The position numbers and the translations under genes were made by a program. The notes beneath the pieces were generated by a model. The model had not been told where the DNA came from, made no database searches, and saw only the letters and a list, made by a program, of their open reading frames with translations. This document shows positions 23,901-32,922 of a DNA stretch of 64,000 nucleotides, in pieces. The stretch spans positions 78,927 to 142,926 of the forward strand of contig NZ_KB891883.1 in NCBI RefSeq assembly GCF_000373585.1, read 5' to 3'. How positions within the stretch are numbered: the first letter of the stretch is position 1; the number at the start of each line of letters is the position of its first letter. Source of the stretch: Streptomyces sp. MspMP-M5. Its GTDB lineage: Bacteria; Actinomycetota; Actinomycetes; Streptomycetales; Streptomycetaceae.

Positions 23901-26424
23901 GCCGCAACGTGCCGTGCGCCATGATCTCGGTGTTCTGGTCCTCGGCGATCTCTTCGAGCGCGGCGATGAGTACCGGATGCGCACTGCACTGGATGAAGTG
24001 CCGGAATCCGTGCCGCAGCATGGTCCGGGTGGCGGCTTCGAAGTAGACGGGTGCCCTGGTGTTGCGGTACCAGAATCCGGCACTCATCTCCGAGCCGTCC
24101 GCCCGTCCCCCGGTCACCGTGGAGTAGAGCGGAATCCGCGCGGAGTGGGGAGTGATGCCCGCCAGGCCGTTGAGGATCTCGTCCCGGATCTGCTCCACCT
24201 GGGCCGAGTGCACGGCAACGTCGGTATCCAGGCGACGGGTTCGCACGCCGACGGCGGTGAGTTCCCGTTCCATCGCGTCCAGGGCGTCGTCGCTCCCGCA
24301 CACCACCGTGCTGTGCGGGCTGTTGACCGCGCACAGCGACAGGCTGCCCCCCGCGCTCTCGATCCGCGGCTGCAGCGACGGTAGCGGCATCGCTGTCGCC
24401 AACATGCCGCCGGCACCGGCGAGTTTCGACAGAGCGTTACCGCGGATCCCCACGACCCTGGCGGCATCCTCCAAGGAGAGCACCCCTGCGATATACGCGG
24501 CCGCTATCTCCCCTTGCGAATGCCCTACCACGGCCGCCGGCTCCACCCCGTAGTGGCGCCACAGCTCGGCCAGCGAGGTCAGCACAGCGAACATGGTGTG
24601 GCTCAGTACGTCGATCCGGTCGACCGGCGGAGCCCCCGGCCGCTCGCGCACCACATCGATCAGGGAGAAGTCCGCGAAAGGAGCGAGCGCCTCGGTGCAA
24701 CGCTCCATGTGGTCGGCGAACGGAACGCAGCTGTCCAACAGCTCCGCCGCCATGCCCGGCCACTGAGCGCCCTGCCCCGGGAAGATCATCACCGGCCCGG
24801 CGGAAGGCAGCGAGGTGGCGGCGGAGAAGGTGTCGGGCGTCGGGGTGTCCTCGGTGAGGGCGCGAACTGCGCTGATGAGTTCGTCGCGCTCACGGGCCAG
24901 GAACAGTGCGCGATGGTTGAAGTGGCTGCGCGTGGTGGCCAGCGCATACCCGATGTCGAGAGCGCTGAGCTCAGGGTGCTCTTCGGCGTGTGCCGCCAGA
25001 GCGCGTGCCTGGGCACGCAGCGCCGTACGGGACTTCGCGGAGACGGCCCAAGGAATGAGGGGCAGTGGTGTGGCGGGGGCGCCTGTGGTGGACGGAAGCT
25101 CGGGTGGCGCCTCTTCCAGCACGACATGGGCGTTGGTGCCGCTGATTCCGAAGCCCGACACGGCGCAGCGGCGCGGCCGCCCAGGATGGTGGGGCCATTC
25201 CCTCGGCTCGGTCAGGAGCCGGACGGTGCCCTTGCCCCAGTCCACCCGCGAGGTGGGCGCATCCACATGCAGAGTGCGTGGCAGCAGTTCGTGTTGGAGC
25301 GCCAAGACCATCTTGATGACCCCAGCAGCACCGGCAGCCGACATCGTGTGACTGATGTTGGATTTCACCGAACCCAACCACAAGGGCCGTTCGGGCGGGC
25401 GTCGCTGTCCGTAGGTGTCCAACACCGCCTGCAGCTCATGCTGGTCCCCCAGCAGGGTGGCCGTGCCGTGCCCCTCCAGTGCGTCGATGTCGGTCGGTGC
25501 CATGGCCGCGTCCGCCAGCGCACTGCGGATCACGCCTGCCTGGGCCGACCCGCTGGGGGCGGTCAACTGAGCGCTGGCACCGTCCTGGTTGACGGCAGTG
25601 CCCCGTATGACCGCCAGAACGCGGTGCCCGTTTCGCCGGGCGTCCGGTAATCGTTCCAGGACCAGCACGCCGGCCCCCTCGCCGAAGGCCGTACCGTCGG
25701 CGGACGCCGCGAAGGACTTCACCCGGCCGTCGGCGGAGAATCCGCGTTGACGGCTGAAATCCTGCAGAACTCCGGGCGTGGCCTGCAAAGTGACGCCGCC
25801 CGCGAGTGCCAGCGTGCACTCCTGGCGCCGCAACGACTGGCAGGCCAGGTGCAGGGTCACCAGGGACGACGAGCACGCCGTGTCCACCGTCAGTGCGGGC
25901 CCTGCCAGGTCGAGCAGGTACGACACCCGGCCCGAGGCGACCGCGTTGGTGCTGCCGACCAGCAGATGCCCCTGATATTCCTCGAGCCCGCGGCCGCCGG
26001 TCATCCACCGCATACCGTAATCCGTATTCGTCAACCCCGCGAAGACGCCAGTCCGGCTGCCGCGCAGAGAGTGCGGATCCAGCCGGGCGTGTTCCAGTGC
26101 CTCCCAGCAGATCTCCAGCCACAGTCGTTGCTGCGGGTCCGTTGCCGCGGCTTCGCGCGGGGACAACCCGAAGAACTCGGCATCGAATTCGGCCGCATCG
26201 TGCAGGAATCCGCTCTTCGGCAGCGAGACCTTGCCGGATGCCTCCGGATCAGGGTCATAGAGACCACGTTCCCAGCCCCGGTCCGTGGGAAAGGGCGAGA
26301 GCACGTCCCGGCCTTCGTCGAGAATTGTCCAAAAAGCCTGAGGTGAGATCGCGCCACCGGGGAATCGGCAGGCCATACCCACGATGGCTATCGCCTCGCA
26401 CCCGACGACCGAACCTCTGACCAT
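20998..26424 (-). CDS. Modular type I polyketide synthase, one module KS-AT-DH-KR-ACP
   Basis: An 1808-residue single-module PKS. The KS spans about 10-435 (Cys184, His319, His359). The AT spans about 545-840 (GHSQG, Ser636; specificity motif VAVH at 736-739). The DH spans about 907-1190 (HxxxGxxxxP at His940, Asp1113 in DSALQ). The KR spans about 1205-1600 (NADPH motif [12 protein letters not shown] at 1487-1489 suggesting B-type, Ser1530/Tyr1544/Asn1548). The ACP is about 1690-1770 (Ser1728 in GFDSL), followed by a short C-terminal docking tail. No loading domain, ER or thioesterase is present. All catalytic residues look intact. Start is the ATG at 26424 after AGGAAAGGG. The neighbouring KS gene begins 18 bp after its stop. 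One cis module without loading or release domains is unusual. Confidence 0.92.
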   Translation of the reverse strand: MVRGSVVGCEAIAIVGMACRFPGGAISPQAFWTILDEGRDVLSPFPTDRGWERGLYDPDPEASGKVSLPKSGFLHDAAEFDAEFFGLSPREAAATDPQQRLWLEICWEALEHARLDPHSLRGSRTGVFAGLTNTDYGMRWMTGGRGLEEYQGHLLVGSTNAVASGRVSYLLDLAGPALTVDTACSSSLVTLHLACQSLRRQECTLALAGGVTLQATPGVLQDFSRQRGFSADGRVKSFAASADGTAFGEGAGVLVLERLPDARRNGHRVLAVIRGTAVNQDGASAQLTAPSGSAQAGVIRSALADAAMAPTDIDALEGHGTATLLGDQHELQAVLDTYGQRRPPERPLWLGSVKSNISHTMSAAGAAGVIKMVLALQHELLPRTLHVDAPTSRVDWGKGTVRLLTEPREWPHHPGRPRRCAVSGFGISGTNAHVVLEEAPPELPSTTGAPATPLPLIPWAVSAKSRTALRAQARALAAHAEEHPELSALDIGYALATTRSHFNHRALFLARERDELISAVRALTEDTPTPDTFSAATSLPSAGPVMIFPGQGAQWPGMAAELLDSCVPFADHMERCTEALAPFADFSLIDVVRERPGAPPVDRIDVLSHTMFAVLTSLAELWRHYGVEPAAVVGHSQGEIAAAYIAGVLSLEDAARVVGIRGNALSKLAGAGGMLATAMPLPSLQPRIESAGGSLSLCAVNSPHSTVVCGSDDALDAMERELTAVGVRTRRLDTDVAVHSAQVEQIRDEILNGLAGITPHSARIPLYSTVTGGRADGSEMSAGFWYRNTRAPVYFEAATRTMLRHGFRHFIQCSAHPVLIAALEEIAEDQNTEIMAHGTLRRGHGDRTQMLRAIGEAHVCGAEVNWTSVFAGTRAQAVDLPTYPFQRRRYWLPLPDLGPRTTSPAADHPLLDTAVENAETGQTLFSGVISRDAPAWLADHMLMGRAVVPSTALVEMALHAGAVCGFPTLDELTVQTPLVLPEHGAVRLQIAVAPPEEGRCRISVFACKDQGIPAAGGAAGTRAAWTCHAEGRVSAREAVAHSGPEAWPPPRAHAVDLSALYERLRARGYDYGPAFQGVRRVWRDGDVLYAEVVAAQEAGNDCGRYGVHPALLDSALQTLTAAHLSGTPEGAASPLVPFAWSGVSLHQRGATALRVMIAPAPGDRSRMRFAVFDQAGRSVLHVDTLVGRSVTADQLEFATGRWRADLYRLTWADAPPAADRPAAARLAVVGDGMEWLRATGTDIDSTAHPDWTAIRAAAKEGDGLPETVCCTVGGGDVHAATHRTLRRVQEWLDDERFRSSRLVLVTREAVALAAGQDAADLAGAACAGLVRAAESEHPGRFAVIDVDADATPAAFARALSLREPSTAVRGSRVFVPRLSRARVAAAHTEPLLDPEGTVLITGGTGALGGLLARHLVTRHGARHLLLLSRRGAQAPGAAELADHLREAGAQVSIVAADAGERRALAQVLADIPAAHPLTAVVHAAGIVDDGVVGAMTAERMDTVLRPKADAAVLLHELTEHLDLSMFVLFSSASGLLGNAGQANYAAANACLDALACHRASLGLPATALAWGLWEPEHGMGAGLSEANRARLAHLGMTALPGRDGLALFDAAVGLGEPLLLPMRLDELDEQPLSTGGTALSRPALFQGLARTGRTPSDRTSQQGSSQQDASREETQTADQMETIRGLPQSEQGAAVLAFVREHAAAVLAHSRPTSLDVDAPFTSLGFDSLIAIQFRNRINKSSGLELPATLVFEHPDIRAVSHLILQKLPARPSRPADKGQATPQSEVETIQAMSAEELIRLALPDTPS

Positions 26425-26891
26425 GGGGATCCCTTTCCTGTGTGAGGCCCGCCCTACGCTTCCAGGTCCCAAGCTTCGGGTCCTTGCCTCGGTGTCCATC
26501 AACCTCGCGGAGACTGCATCTGTCTACGGGGAACGTGGAGTGGCCACCTTCGACAACCCGTTGCGCAGAATCACCGGTACCCATCCCAAGCCACGGAATT
26601 CGCTATGACCTCTCCGCACCAGAGCAAATACCGGTATTACACGGCGCATTGCAGCATGGCGGGGGCGCACAGAGATACGCCAAGACATATCGCTTCTCGG
26701 TGCTGGGCAGTGGCGCCGGCCCCGATCACTACTGCTGGGCGTTCCCAACTCCTGGGCAGGTGAGGCAAGGGCAATCCACCTGCCCGAGGTGGAGGCCGAC
26801 AAGGAGCCGATAGGGTCGGGCACCGCGAGACGGCTCAGGAAACACCCACCTGATCCGGCCCGGACGACCCAACCCGAACCGAGGAGGACCG
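26425..26891. promoter_or_regulatory. Divergent intergenic region between PKS operon and FhuF-like gene
   Basis: These 467 bases must contain the promoters of the minus-strand PKS operon and the plus-strand Fe-S gene. A perfect 9-bp inverted repeat, GGGCAGGTG (26754-26762) and CACCTGCCC (26777-26785) with a 14-base spacer, is the only strong symmetry. It could be an operator. Convincing -10/-35 pairs were not identified. Confidence 0.4.
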
Positions 26892-27635
26892 TTGCCACCG
26901 GAATCGATGACGGAAACCCTCTGCCGCACCGCCACCGTGGGGGCGTTCTTCTCCGTACGGACCAACACCGGAGCACCACGGGAACAGGGCTTTCTCCCCC
27001 TGCCCGAGCTGTACCGACAGGACTCGGACTCCGCACCGGCGCTGCACAAGCGGGTGGAAGTCGTGGCCACGCGGCTCGGCACAGCGGAGCGTCGGGTCGC
27101 CGCGTCCCTCGTTCACCAGGGACTCGCCGGACGCCTGTGGTCGATCGCCCTCGCACCGGCGGTACTGGCGGGACGCGTCCCGGACCTCGGCAGCGACACA
27201 CTGTGGTGGCATCCGGCCCGGAGCGTACCGGACGAACTCTGGCTCCCCTCCTCGACCGCACTACCGGCGACCTCAGAGCAAGACCTGACGGGCCAACTGC
27301 AGACAACGGTTCTGCAGGGTCATCTGGTGCCGCTGCACCGGGCCATCGGCACCGTGTGCCCGATCTCTTCCCGGCTGCTCTGGGGCAACGCGGCCTCGGC
27401 GCTGGTCGGAGCCCTCCGTGTGCTGGATGGTTGGTGTCGCCGGACGGGCCGCAGGAAGGCGGCGGAGCGAGCCGTGGCACTGACCGCCTCCGTGCTCGAC
27501 GACCCACTTCTGCGCGACTCGGGCACGCTGGATCCTGCCGTTCCGGAGTTCTCCCGACGCAGTTGCTGCCTGTACTACCGCGTTCCAGGCGGAGGACTGT
27601 GCGGTGACTGCGTGCTTCGGCGGGCCGGGCATTAG
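26892..27635 (+). CDS. FhuF-like ferric reductase/(2Fe-2S)-binding protein
   Basis: A 247-residue protein whose only clear domain is the C-terminal FhuF-type cluster motif CC-x10-C-x2-C (Cys225, Cys226, Cys237, Cys240). It follows the conserved run VCPISSRLLWGNAASALVGAL and precedes a short basic tail. FhuF proteins bind a [2Fe-2S] cluster and reductively release iron from ferric siderophores in the cytoplasm. TTG at 26892 with GAGGAGG four bases upstream is the likely start. The ATG at 26907 is too far from that site. Although next to the PKS operon, its role probably relates to iron release, possibly from the siderophore made by the operon at 9-17 kb. Confidence 0.78.
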   Translation: MPPESMTETLCRTATVGAFFSVRTNTGAPREQGFLPLPELYRQDSDSAPALHKRVEVVATRLGTAERRVAASLVHQGLAGRLWSIALAPAVLAGRVPDLGSDTLWWHPARSVPDELWLPSSTALPATSEQDLTGQLQTTVLQGHLVPLHRAIGTVCPISSRLLWGNAASALVGALRVLDGWCRRTGRRKAAERAVALTASVLDDPLLRDSGTLDPAVPEFSRRSCCLYYRVPGGGLCGDCVLRRAGH

Positions 27636-28226
27636 GGGCTGTGCGCTGTGCGAGATGCGCATCCCGGCGGCGTCGTGGTGAGCGTACGGACCGTACTCAC
27701 CCATCGGCGGATACGGCTCGATCAACTACCGCTGGTCATCGATGAAAGCACCTGATGCCGGCACAGTCGAGCCCGAACGGAGAACGCCGACGTCCCGCGC
27801 AACGACCAACGTGCGCGGGCAACTCCACCCCGCGTCGCCGGGCTTCGCGGCGGAACATGACTGGGGCGTGGAGCGCGACCTGGTGGCCCTGTTCGAGGGC
27901 CGGGCAGATGACGTAGTCCAGCGCGGACCCATGCGAAGGTATCGGCTCAGCGGTAATCGCTCTGCGTAAGGCCATTTTTTGGGACACACTCCAAGGTTTT
28001 CAGCAATGTAGGACGTGGTGATCTGATCACGTCGCAACCAATTGCTCCCACTCGACCGGAAGTTGTCGCCCTGGACGGCTGTGGAGGAGCCGTGGGGCGG
28101 GATAGGGCCAGGCGCTGTGCTGTCCTGAGCTGAGAGCCGCGTACGTCTTCACGGCGACGACCCGGCCGGCTCCCGATACGAAAACCCGGTAGCGATCTCG
28201 GACCGTCGCACACCAGCATGCAACGC
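27636..28226. other. Gene-poor stretch containing a probable glycosyltransferase remnant
   Basis: No intact gene fits codon bias here. The only suggestive content is the short minus-strand fragment described separately at 27736-27987. The final 200 bases before the DUF664 gene show no clear ribosome site or terminator. Confidence 0.4.
27736..27987 (-). pseudogene. Possible N-terminal remnant of a GT1-type glycosyltransferase
   Basis: An 83-codon minus-strand frame contains EPIPSHGSALDYV and EQGHQVALHAPVMFRREA, then RRGVEL. This resembles the first beta-alpha-beta units of UDP-glycosyltransferase-like enzymes (a 'P.xGH..P' loop, 'GH.V' strand, then F and an AG/G-containing turn). The frame stops soon after and nothing of the rest of the enzyme was found, so it would be a decayed fragment. 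The similarity is short and judged by eye. Confidence 0.3.
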
Positions 28227-28787
28227 ATGAGTGAACAACCCGCGCGATGGACCACGGCAACCGTCTACCCCGACATGTGGGTCGATCCGGACGACGACCC
28301 CCGCAACAACGATGGACACAGTCCGGACGGCGAGCTGGCGACGGTACAAGACGTCCTGACGGACTACCGCCTGACCTTGCGGATGAAGTGCGAGGGCCTG
28401 GATGCGGAGCAACTGGCGCGTCGGTCGGTACCACCGTCGACGATGTCACTGCTCGGCCTGGTTCGACACCTCGCCGAAGTGGAACGGAACTGGCGCAACT
28501 GGATCAGCGACGGCGCCCCACTGCCGAAGCTGTACGGCGAGAGGGACTCGGACTTCCACGGAGCGGTTGCCGAACCGGCCGTGGTCGAGGCGGCGTTCCG
28601 CGACTTGGAGCGCGAACAGGCCGCGACCGACGCCGCGCTGGCCGAGCATCCGGACCTGGGCGAGCGCGTGGGGAGGGACGGCATCGCGGTTCGGGAGCTG
28701 TTGGTGCACAGGGTCGACGAGTACGCCCGCCACTGCGGGCACGCCGACCTGTTGCGCGAGTGCATCGACGGAAGGGTGGGCCAGTAA
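28227..28787 (+). CDS. DinB-family / DUF664 protein
   Basis: A 186-residue protein of the DinB-like four-helix bundle superfamily (DUF664, related to mycothiol-dependent maleylpyruvate isomerase). Markers are LTLRMKCEGLDAEQLARR, the metal-ligand-type histidine in SLLGLVRHLAEVERNW and the C-terminal ELLVHRVDEYARHCGHADLLRE. The last supplies the two further histidines of the usual three-histidine site. Actinomycete members are thought to be thiol-dependent S-transferases, but the substrate is unknown. The start is the ATG at 28227; another ATG sits 9 bp upstream, and neither has a clear Shine-Dalgarno. It ends ahead of a strong terminator. Confidence 0.78.
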   Translation: MSEQPARWTTATVYPDMWVDPDDDPRNNDGHSPDGELATVQDVLTDYRLTLRMKCEGLDAEQLARRSVPPSTMSLLGLVRHLAEVERNWRNWISDGAPLPKLYGERDSDFHGAVAEPAVVEAAFRDLEREQAATDAALAEHPDLGERVGRDGIAVRELLVHRVDEYARHCGHADLLRECIDGRVGQ

Positions 28788-28944
28788 GCAGCGCGGCGGA
28801 CGACGGTGGAGGAGTTGCTTCCCGGGACCTGGATACGTACGAGGACGCGGGCCTCCACGACCTGCCGGCCGTGGCCAACAACATCCGCGGGTCCCGATCC
28901 GCCATGGCGGAACTGAAGGCTCTCGGCGCTCGCATGCCCGGCAG

Positions 28945-28979
28945 CACAGGCCCGCACGGGATCTCCGTGCGGGCCTGTG
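28945..28979. terminator. Bidirectional terminator hairpin
   Basis: A perfect 15-bp stem pairs CACAGGCCCGCACGG (28945-28959) with CCGTGCGGGCCTGTG (28965-28979) around a 5-base loop. It lies between the convergent DUF664 and cysteine-protease genes and can serve both. Confidence 0.8.
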
Positions 28980-29088
28980 CGGGCCTTGCCTGCTGGCCAC
29001 TATCGATCAGGGGTTGGACGATGCGATACGGCGTGGTGGAGGAGGAACGGTGTGCGACCCGCAGGCACCACCGATCGTCCAGCCGACG

Positions 29089-30012
29089 CTACTGGACGAG
29101 TTTGCCGATGGCGTTGGCCTCCTGGACCTGACTGGCCAGGAAGTCCCAGGACAGGTTGATGTAGCCGCCGTCGCCCCAGTTGCCGCCCCAGGAGTTCTCG
29201 ACGCGGACGCCCTGGTTGTTGTAGCCGACGATGGTGATCTCGTGACCGCCGAGCACCGGGTCCTCGGCGCCGCCGGGTTGATAGGAGTAGTCCGCCGCCT
29301 GCTGCTTGTTGATGTCCTGGAAGCTCTGGTGGACCGGGAGGGAGATGGCGACCGGTTCGCCGTCGGCGAGGGCCTGCTTCACGTCGGCCTGGATCTGGTT
29401 GCCGGTGTGCAGTTGGGTGTGGCCCGACAGCTTCCAGTGCGCGGCGTTCTGGCGCTCGGCGTCGGTCGGCTGCGTGGTGAAGTCGAAGTCGCCCTGGGTG
29501 TAGTCCGCCTTCGAGTCGACGCCCTGCGACTCCGCGATGCTGAACGTCGCGTCCGGGGTGCTGCCCTGGTCGTTGCCCTTGGCTATCTGGGCGTAGGTGT
29601 ACATGGGCGCCTGCGGGCCGGTGGTGATGCCCTGTTGCTTCTCCTGGATGCTGTAGCCGGAGTAGTCGATGGCCCACGACACGCAGGAACCTACCTGCCC
29701 CTGGTTGCCCGGGTCGATCGCGTACTTGCTCAGGTCCACGCTGTCCGGAACGTTCGCGGGCGCGCCGTCCTTGTGCGGCGAGAGGGCCGCGAGGCGGGAG
29801 GCGACTGAGGTGTGCGTGGCGAATGTGCTCACCTTGCCGCCGGCCGGCAGCTTGGCACCGAGTGCGTAGTGCTGGTGTGCGGTGGTGGGGTTGTCGGGCG
29901 CGCCCGAGGCCAGGGCAATGCTGCCGGACACGGCGACGATGGCACCGCCGGCGGCCACGGCGATGACGGCGCGCGCTCTCTTGTTCGTCGTCTTCTTGTG
30001 CGAGGGGTTCAT
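29089..30012 (-). CDS. Secreted papain-like (C1A) cysteine protease
   Basis: A 307-residue protein with a Sec signal peptide (residues 1-36: basic start, Ala/Val/Gly core ending ALASGA). A propeptide-like stretch follows, then a C1A peptidase domain. Catalytic elements are the oxyanion glutamine Gln104 and Cys110 in GNQGQVGSCVSWA, His257 in GGHEITIVGYN, and Asn273 in VENSWGGNWGDGGY. The usual papain 'CGSCWAFS' is replaced by VGSCVSWA, as in other bacterial C1A enzymes. The ATG at 30012 is preceded by GAGGAG. It is probably an extracellular protease for nutrient scavenging or development. It is monocistronic, with an opposing terminator downstream. Confidence 0.85.
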   Translation of the reverse strand: MNPSHKKTTNKRARAVIAVAAGGAIVAVSGSIALASGAPDNPTTAHQHYALGAKLPAGGKVSTFATHTSVASRLAALSPHKDGAPANVPDSVDLSKYAIDPGNQGQVGSCVSWAIDYSGYSIQEKQQGITTGPQAPMYTYAQIAKGNDQGSTPDATFSIAESQGVDSKADYTQGDFDFTTQPTDAERQNAAHWKLSGHTQLHTGNQIQADVKQALADGEPVAISLPVHQSFQDINKQQAADYSYQPGGAEDPVLGGHEITIVGYNNQGVRVENSWGGNWGDGGYINLSWDFLASQVQEANAIGKLVQ

Positions 30013-31129
30013 GTGGGGGGTCTCCTCAGGGGGACGATGTTTCTGTTGACCCGATGCGGGTCAGGGCCGCCGACCGGGGCCGGCCGGCGGAGCTTGAACG
30101 GCGACGGGGTAGGCGTGCCTGGCATCCGGTGGTGCGTGACTGGGGTGGGGAACGGAGTCACGTAGGCCGGTACCGGTACGGAACCGTTGCGAGGTCTGCC
30201 CTACCGTGGTGACTGAGGCGGACGGGCCCGCACTGGGCCTGACCCGCTGACATCCACTTACACCTGTCGACCTGCGGCAAGTGGGCGTCTCAACGACCTT
30301 GGACGACAGGCGAGTTAAGTGGGACAACCCCGCCAGTGAAGCGGAGCGGCGGCGAGTACGCCGGAGCGGCGCGTTCGGGATCCAGGCGAGGTCCGCAACG
30401 GAGTCTCCTTGCATAGGGAAGCAGCCTGTGCGCGTCGGCCGTCAGGAAATGACCGCGGTGCTCGGGCGGCTCCCATGGGTGGGGGGTAAGGAGCCTGCAA
30501 CGCCGGACTGCCGATGCCGGACGTTCCATCGGTGAATTCCGGTGGAACTTCTGTTCGGCGGGCCGACTTGGGGTGGGAAGTTATGCGGCCCCGGCACCGC
30601 ACGTCAATCTCGCCGAAACCCCTTGTGCGGCGGCCAGTTGAGGCGTGTGTGGCATGAATACCCCAAAGATCTCAAGCATGTTGGTGTGTGGTGATGAGGG
30701 AGGGATATCCGTTGTTGCTGCACGTGGTACTGGTGGTGCTTGCGGGGTGGCGCCGGCCGTGGGTTCACATGCGTGGCCAGGGGAGATGCGGTTGAGGAGA
30801 AGCAGTTGGATGGGGTTGGCGCAACCGTCGAGAGGGGCGACATCGAATGACGGGGCCTGCCCGGTGGACGATGAACCCACCACCCATCACACCCCCCTTC
30901 TTTTCCTTCTCTTTCCTCTCTCATGGGCTTGGGCGGGCACACGATGGACACCGACAGGGAACTCGCCGCCACATCCCGCGCCGTGAAGCCACGTCACATC
31001 CGGCGAATAGGCATGCACATGCCAAATCTCGGACGATGGGCCGATGGTCGGCATCCGGGGGAAAGCGGAGTAGGGCTGCGTCGGCGGGGAAAATATCGGC
31101 CGTCACTCCACGCGACGGGAGCTCTCGGC
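30013..31129. other. 1.1-kb region with no convincing gene
   Basis: Short open frames on both strands lack the third-position GC bias and ribosome sites of real genes here. The region must hold the promoter of the minus-strand protease (near 30013-30100) and of the hydrolase at 31130. A pyrimidine-rich tract occurs at about 30888-30921. A small RNA cannot be excluded, but no specific structure was recognised. Confidence 0.45.
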
Positions 31130-31885
31130 ATGACGATTAGTCACCGCACTATGGGAAACGGCGCGCACAAGGTCCTGGTCCTGCATGACTGGTTCGGCAC
31201 CAGTGCGACCTGGGGGCAGTTCCTCGACCACCTGGATCCGGAGGAATTCGGCTACGCCTTCCTTGACTACCGCGGCTACGGCGACCGGCAGGACGTGGCC
31301 GGCGAGTTCACGCTTGCCGAGATCGCCTCGGACGCGCACGCCCTGGCCGACCAGCTGGGCTGGGACACCTTTTCCGTGGTCGGGCACTCGATGGGCGGCA
31401 AGGCGGCGCAGCGCGTACTGGCCCAGTCACCGCGGCGGGTGCGCAAGCTGGTGGGAGTCGCACCGGTCCCCGCCAGCACCTACGCGCTGGAGGGCGACGC
31501 CTACGAGCTGTTCCACGGCGCGGCGCAGAACCCGGCCAATCGGCGGGCCATTCTCGACCTGGTCACCGGCCACCGGGCATGCGACCGGTGGCTGGATGCG
31601 ATGACGTCCCGCTCGGTCGCAGTCTCCCGGCCGGATGCCTTCGCCGCCTACCTGACCGAGTGGACCACCCAGGACTTCGCCGCCAAAGTGGCCGGCAGCC
31701 CCCACCCCGTGAAGGTCTTCGTCGGCGAACACGACCTCGCCCTGACCCCGGAGGCGATGCGTAGCACCTGGCTCACCCACTACCCACAGGCTGAACTGGA
31801 GATCCTCGCCAACTCCGGCCACTACCCCATGTACGAAGTCCCAGTGGCCTTCGCCACCGCCCTGGAGAGCTTCCTCCGCAGCTGA
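31130..31885 (+). CDS. Alpha/beta-hydrolase fold enzyme
   Basis: A 251-residue hydrolase with the oxyanion segment HDWFGTSATWGQF, nucleophile Ser87 in VVGHSMGGKAA, acid Asp202 in VFVGEHDLAL and His231 in SGHYPMYEVP. This is a complete catalytic triad. The ATG at 31130 has GGGAG eight bases upstream and produces the normal N-terminus. The frame is open a further 200 bases upstream, but that part lacks conservation. Substrate class (ester, lactone, epoxide or C-C bond) cannot be told. The gene is flanked by a very strong terminator and a gene-poor region, so it is probably monocistronic. Confidence 0.82.
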   Translation: MTISHRTMGNGAHKVLVLHDWFGTSATWGQFLDHLDPEEFGYAFLDYRGYGDRQDVAGEFTLAEIASDAHALADQLGWDTFSVVGHSMGGKAAQRVLAQSPRRVRKLVGVAPVPASTYALEGDAYELFHGAAQNPANRRAILDLVTGHRACDRWLDAMTSRSVAVSRPDAFAAYLTEWTTQDFAAKVAGSPHPVKVFVGEHDLALTPEAMRSTWLTHYPQAELEILANSGHYPMYEVPVAFATALESFLRS

Positions 31886-31966
31886 CCCAGCCGACACAGC
31901 CGGCGGAACTGACCCAACTGCCCGCTGGCTCAACGGGCTCACCCCCGGCGGGACTGGCAGCACCGG

Positions 31967-32013
31967 CAGCACTGACCCCGCAGCAGGTGTTCACTGCTGC
32001 GGGGTCAGTGCTG
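31967..32013. terminator. Strong bidirectional terminator (19-bp perfect stem)
   Basis: Bases 31967-31985 are perfectly complementary to 31995-32013 around the 9-base loop 31986-31994. The inner stem reads ACTGACCCCGCAGCA. It separates the convergent hydrolase and HdeD genes. Confidence 0.85.
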
Positions 32014-32030
32014 GGGGAATGCGGGGTGGG

Positions 32031-32726
32031 TCAGTGCTGCGGGTGCGGGTGCGGGTGGAACAGCGACCGCAGGGACTTGCGGTGCCTGCCGGCGGTTCCA
32101 GGAGTGAGGCGACCGGCTTCGACGCGTAGCCGGATGGCGTGGAACACCTCGACCGCGCCCAGGACGATGGCCATGATTCCGGCCACCAAGGTGAGCACGG
32201 CGATCGACGAGAACGGCGACACGACCAACACGATGCCCGCGAGGAGGGTGATGATCCCCAGGAACATTTGCCACCCGCGCGCGGGCATGGCGGGTGCAGA
32301 CCCGGCCGCTGCAGTCATCATGATGCCGCGCAGCAACCAGCCGAAGCCGATCCAGAGGGCGAGCAGGAAGATCGACTGCAGGGTGCCCCGGAAGCAGATG
32401 AGCCCGAGCAACACGCTGACCGCGCCCGTGATGAAGTGCAGCGCCCGCAGATGCCCGGGGACGTGCGCGCCGAAGGCCGCGGCGAGTTGGAAGACACCGC
32501 TGACCAACAGGTAGCTGCCGAAGACCACTCCGACGACGCGCAGTGTCTCGCCCGGCCAGGCCAGAACGACCACACCCAACGCGATCGATGCCAGGCCGAT
32601 GGTGATCAGGGCTTGCCAGCCGAGGTTCGCCATGGCGCCCAGGGCTTCGTCGGCCGGTGCGGTCGTCGCCTCCGGCCGGGGCTCACGTGGCGGGCCGCCG
32701 CCCGCGGGATCGGAGGGGAATGTCAT
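32031..32726 (-). CDS. HdeD-family membrane protein (DUF308)
   Basis: A 231-residue integral membrane protein with six predicted helices arranged as DUF308 repeats. Examples are GLASIALGVVVLAWPGETL, FITGAVSVLLGLICFRGT and GIITLLAGIVLVVSPFSSIAVLTLVAGIMAIVLGAVEV, matching HdeD. In enterobacteria HdeD is linked to acid resistance; its molecular role in actinomycetes is unknown. A hydrophilic Pro-rich N-terminus of about 30 residues and a histidine-rich C-terminal tail (FHPHPHPQH), possibly metal-binding, are notable. The tail codons include a short GGGTGC direct repeat near 32040-32055. The gene stands alone. Confidence 0.82.
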   Translation of the reverse strand: MTFPSDPAGGGPPREPRPEATTAPADEALGAMANLGWQALITIGLASIALGVVVLAWPGETLRVVGVVFGSYLLVSGVFQLAAAFGAHVPGHLRALHFITGAVSVLLGLICFRGTLQSIFLLALWIGFGWLLRGIMMTAAAGSAPAMPARGWQMFLGIITLLAGIVLVVSPFSSIAVLTLVAGIMAIVLGAVEVFHAIRLRVEAGRLTPGTAGRHRKSLRSLFHPHPHPQH

Positions 32727-32922
32727 GCTGCCTCCCTCTCTCAGGGCCCAGCTTGATCAGGCAGGGCATTCCGGTTCCGTTCCATCGTCACTCGTTCGGC
32801 CCCGTCCCGCTCGGGGAGAGGCGGCGCCCACGCGGCAACGTTCGGGAGTCGTCGCGTCACAGTGGGTGGCTTTGATGCAAATCCCTGCCCGACCCCGCCC
32901 GTTCGCCTCACCGCATGCATGG

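Noticed and set aside
30281..30535. 84-codon plus-strand frame in the gene-poor region
   Set aside because: No ribosome site, no codon bias and no recognisable sequence.
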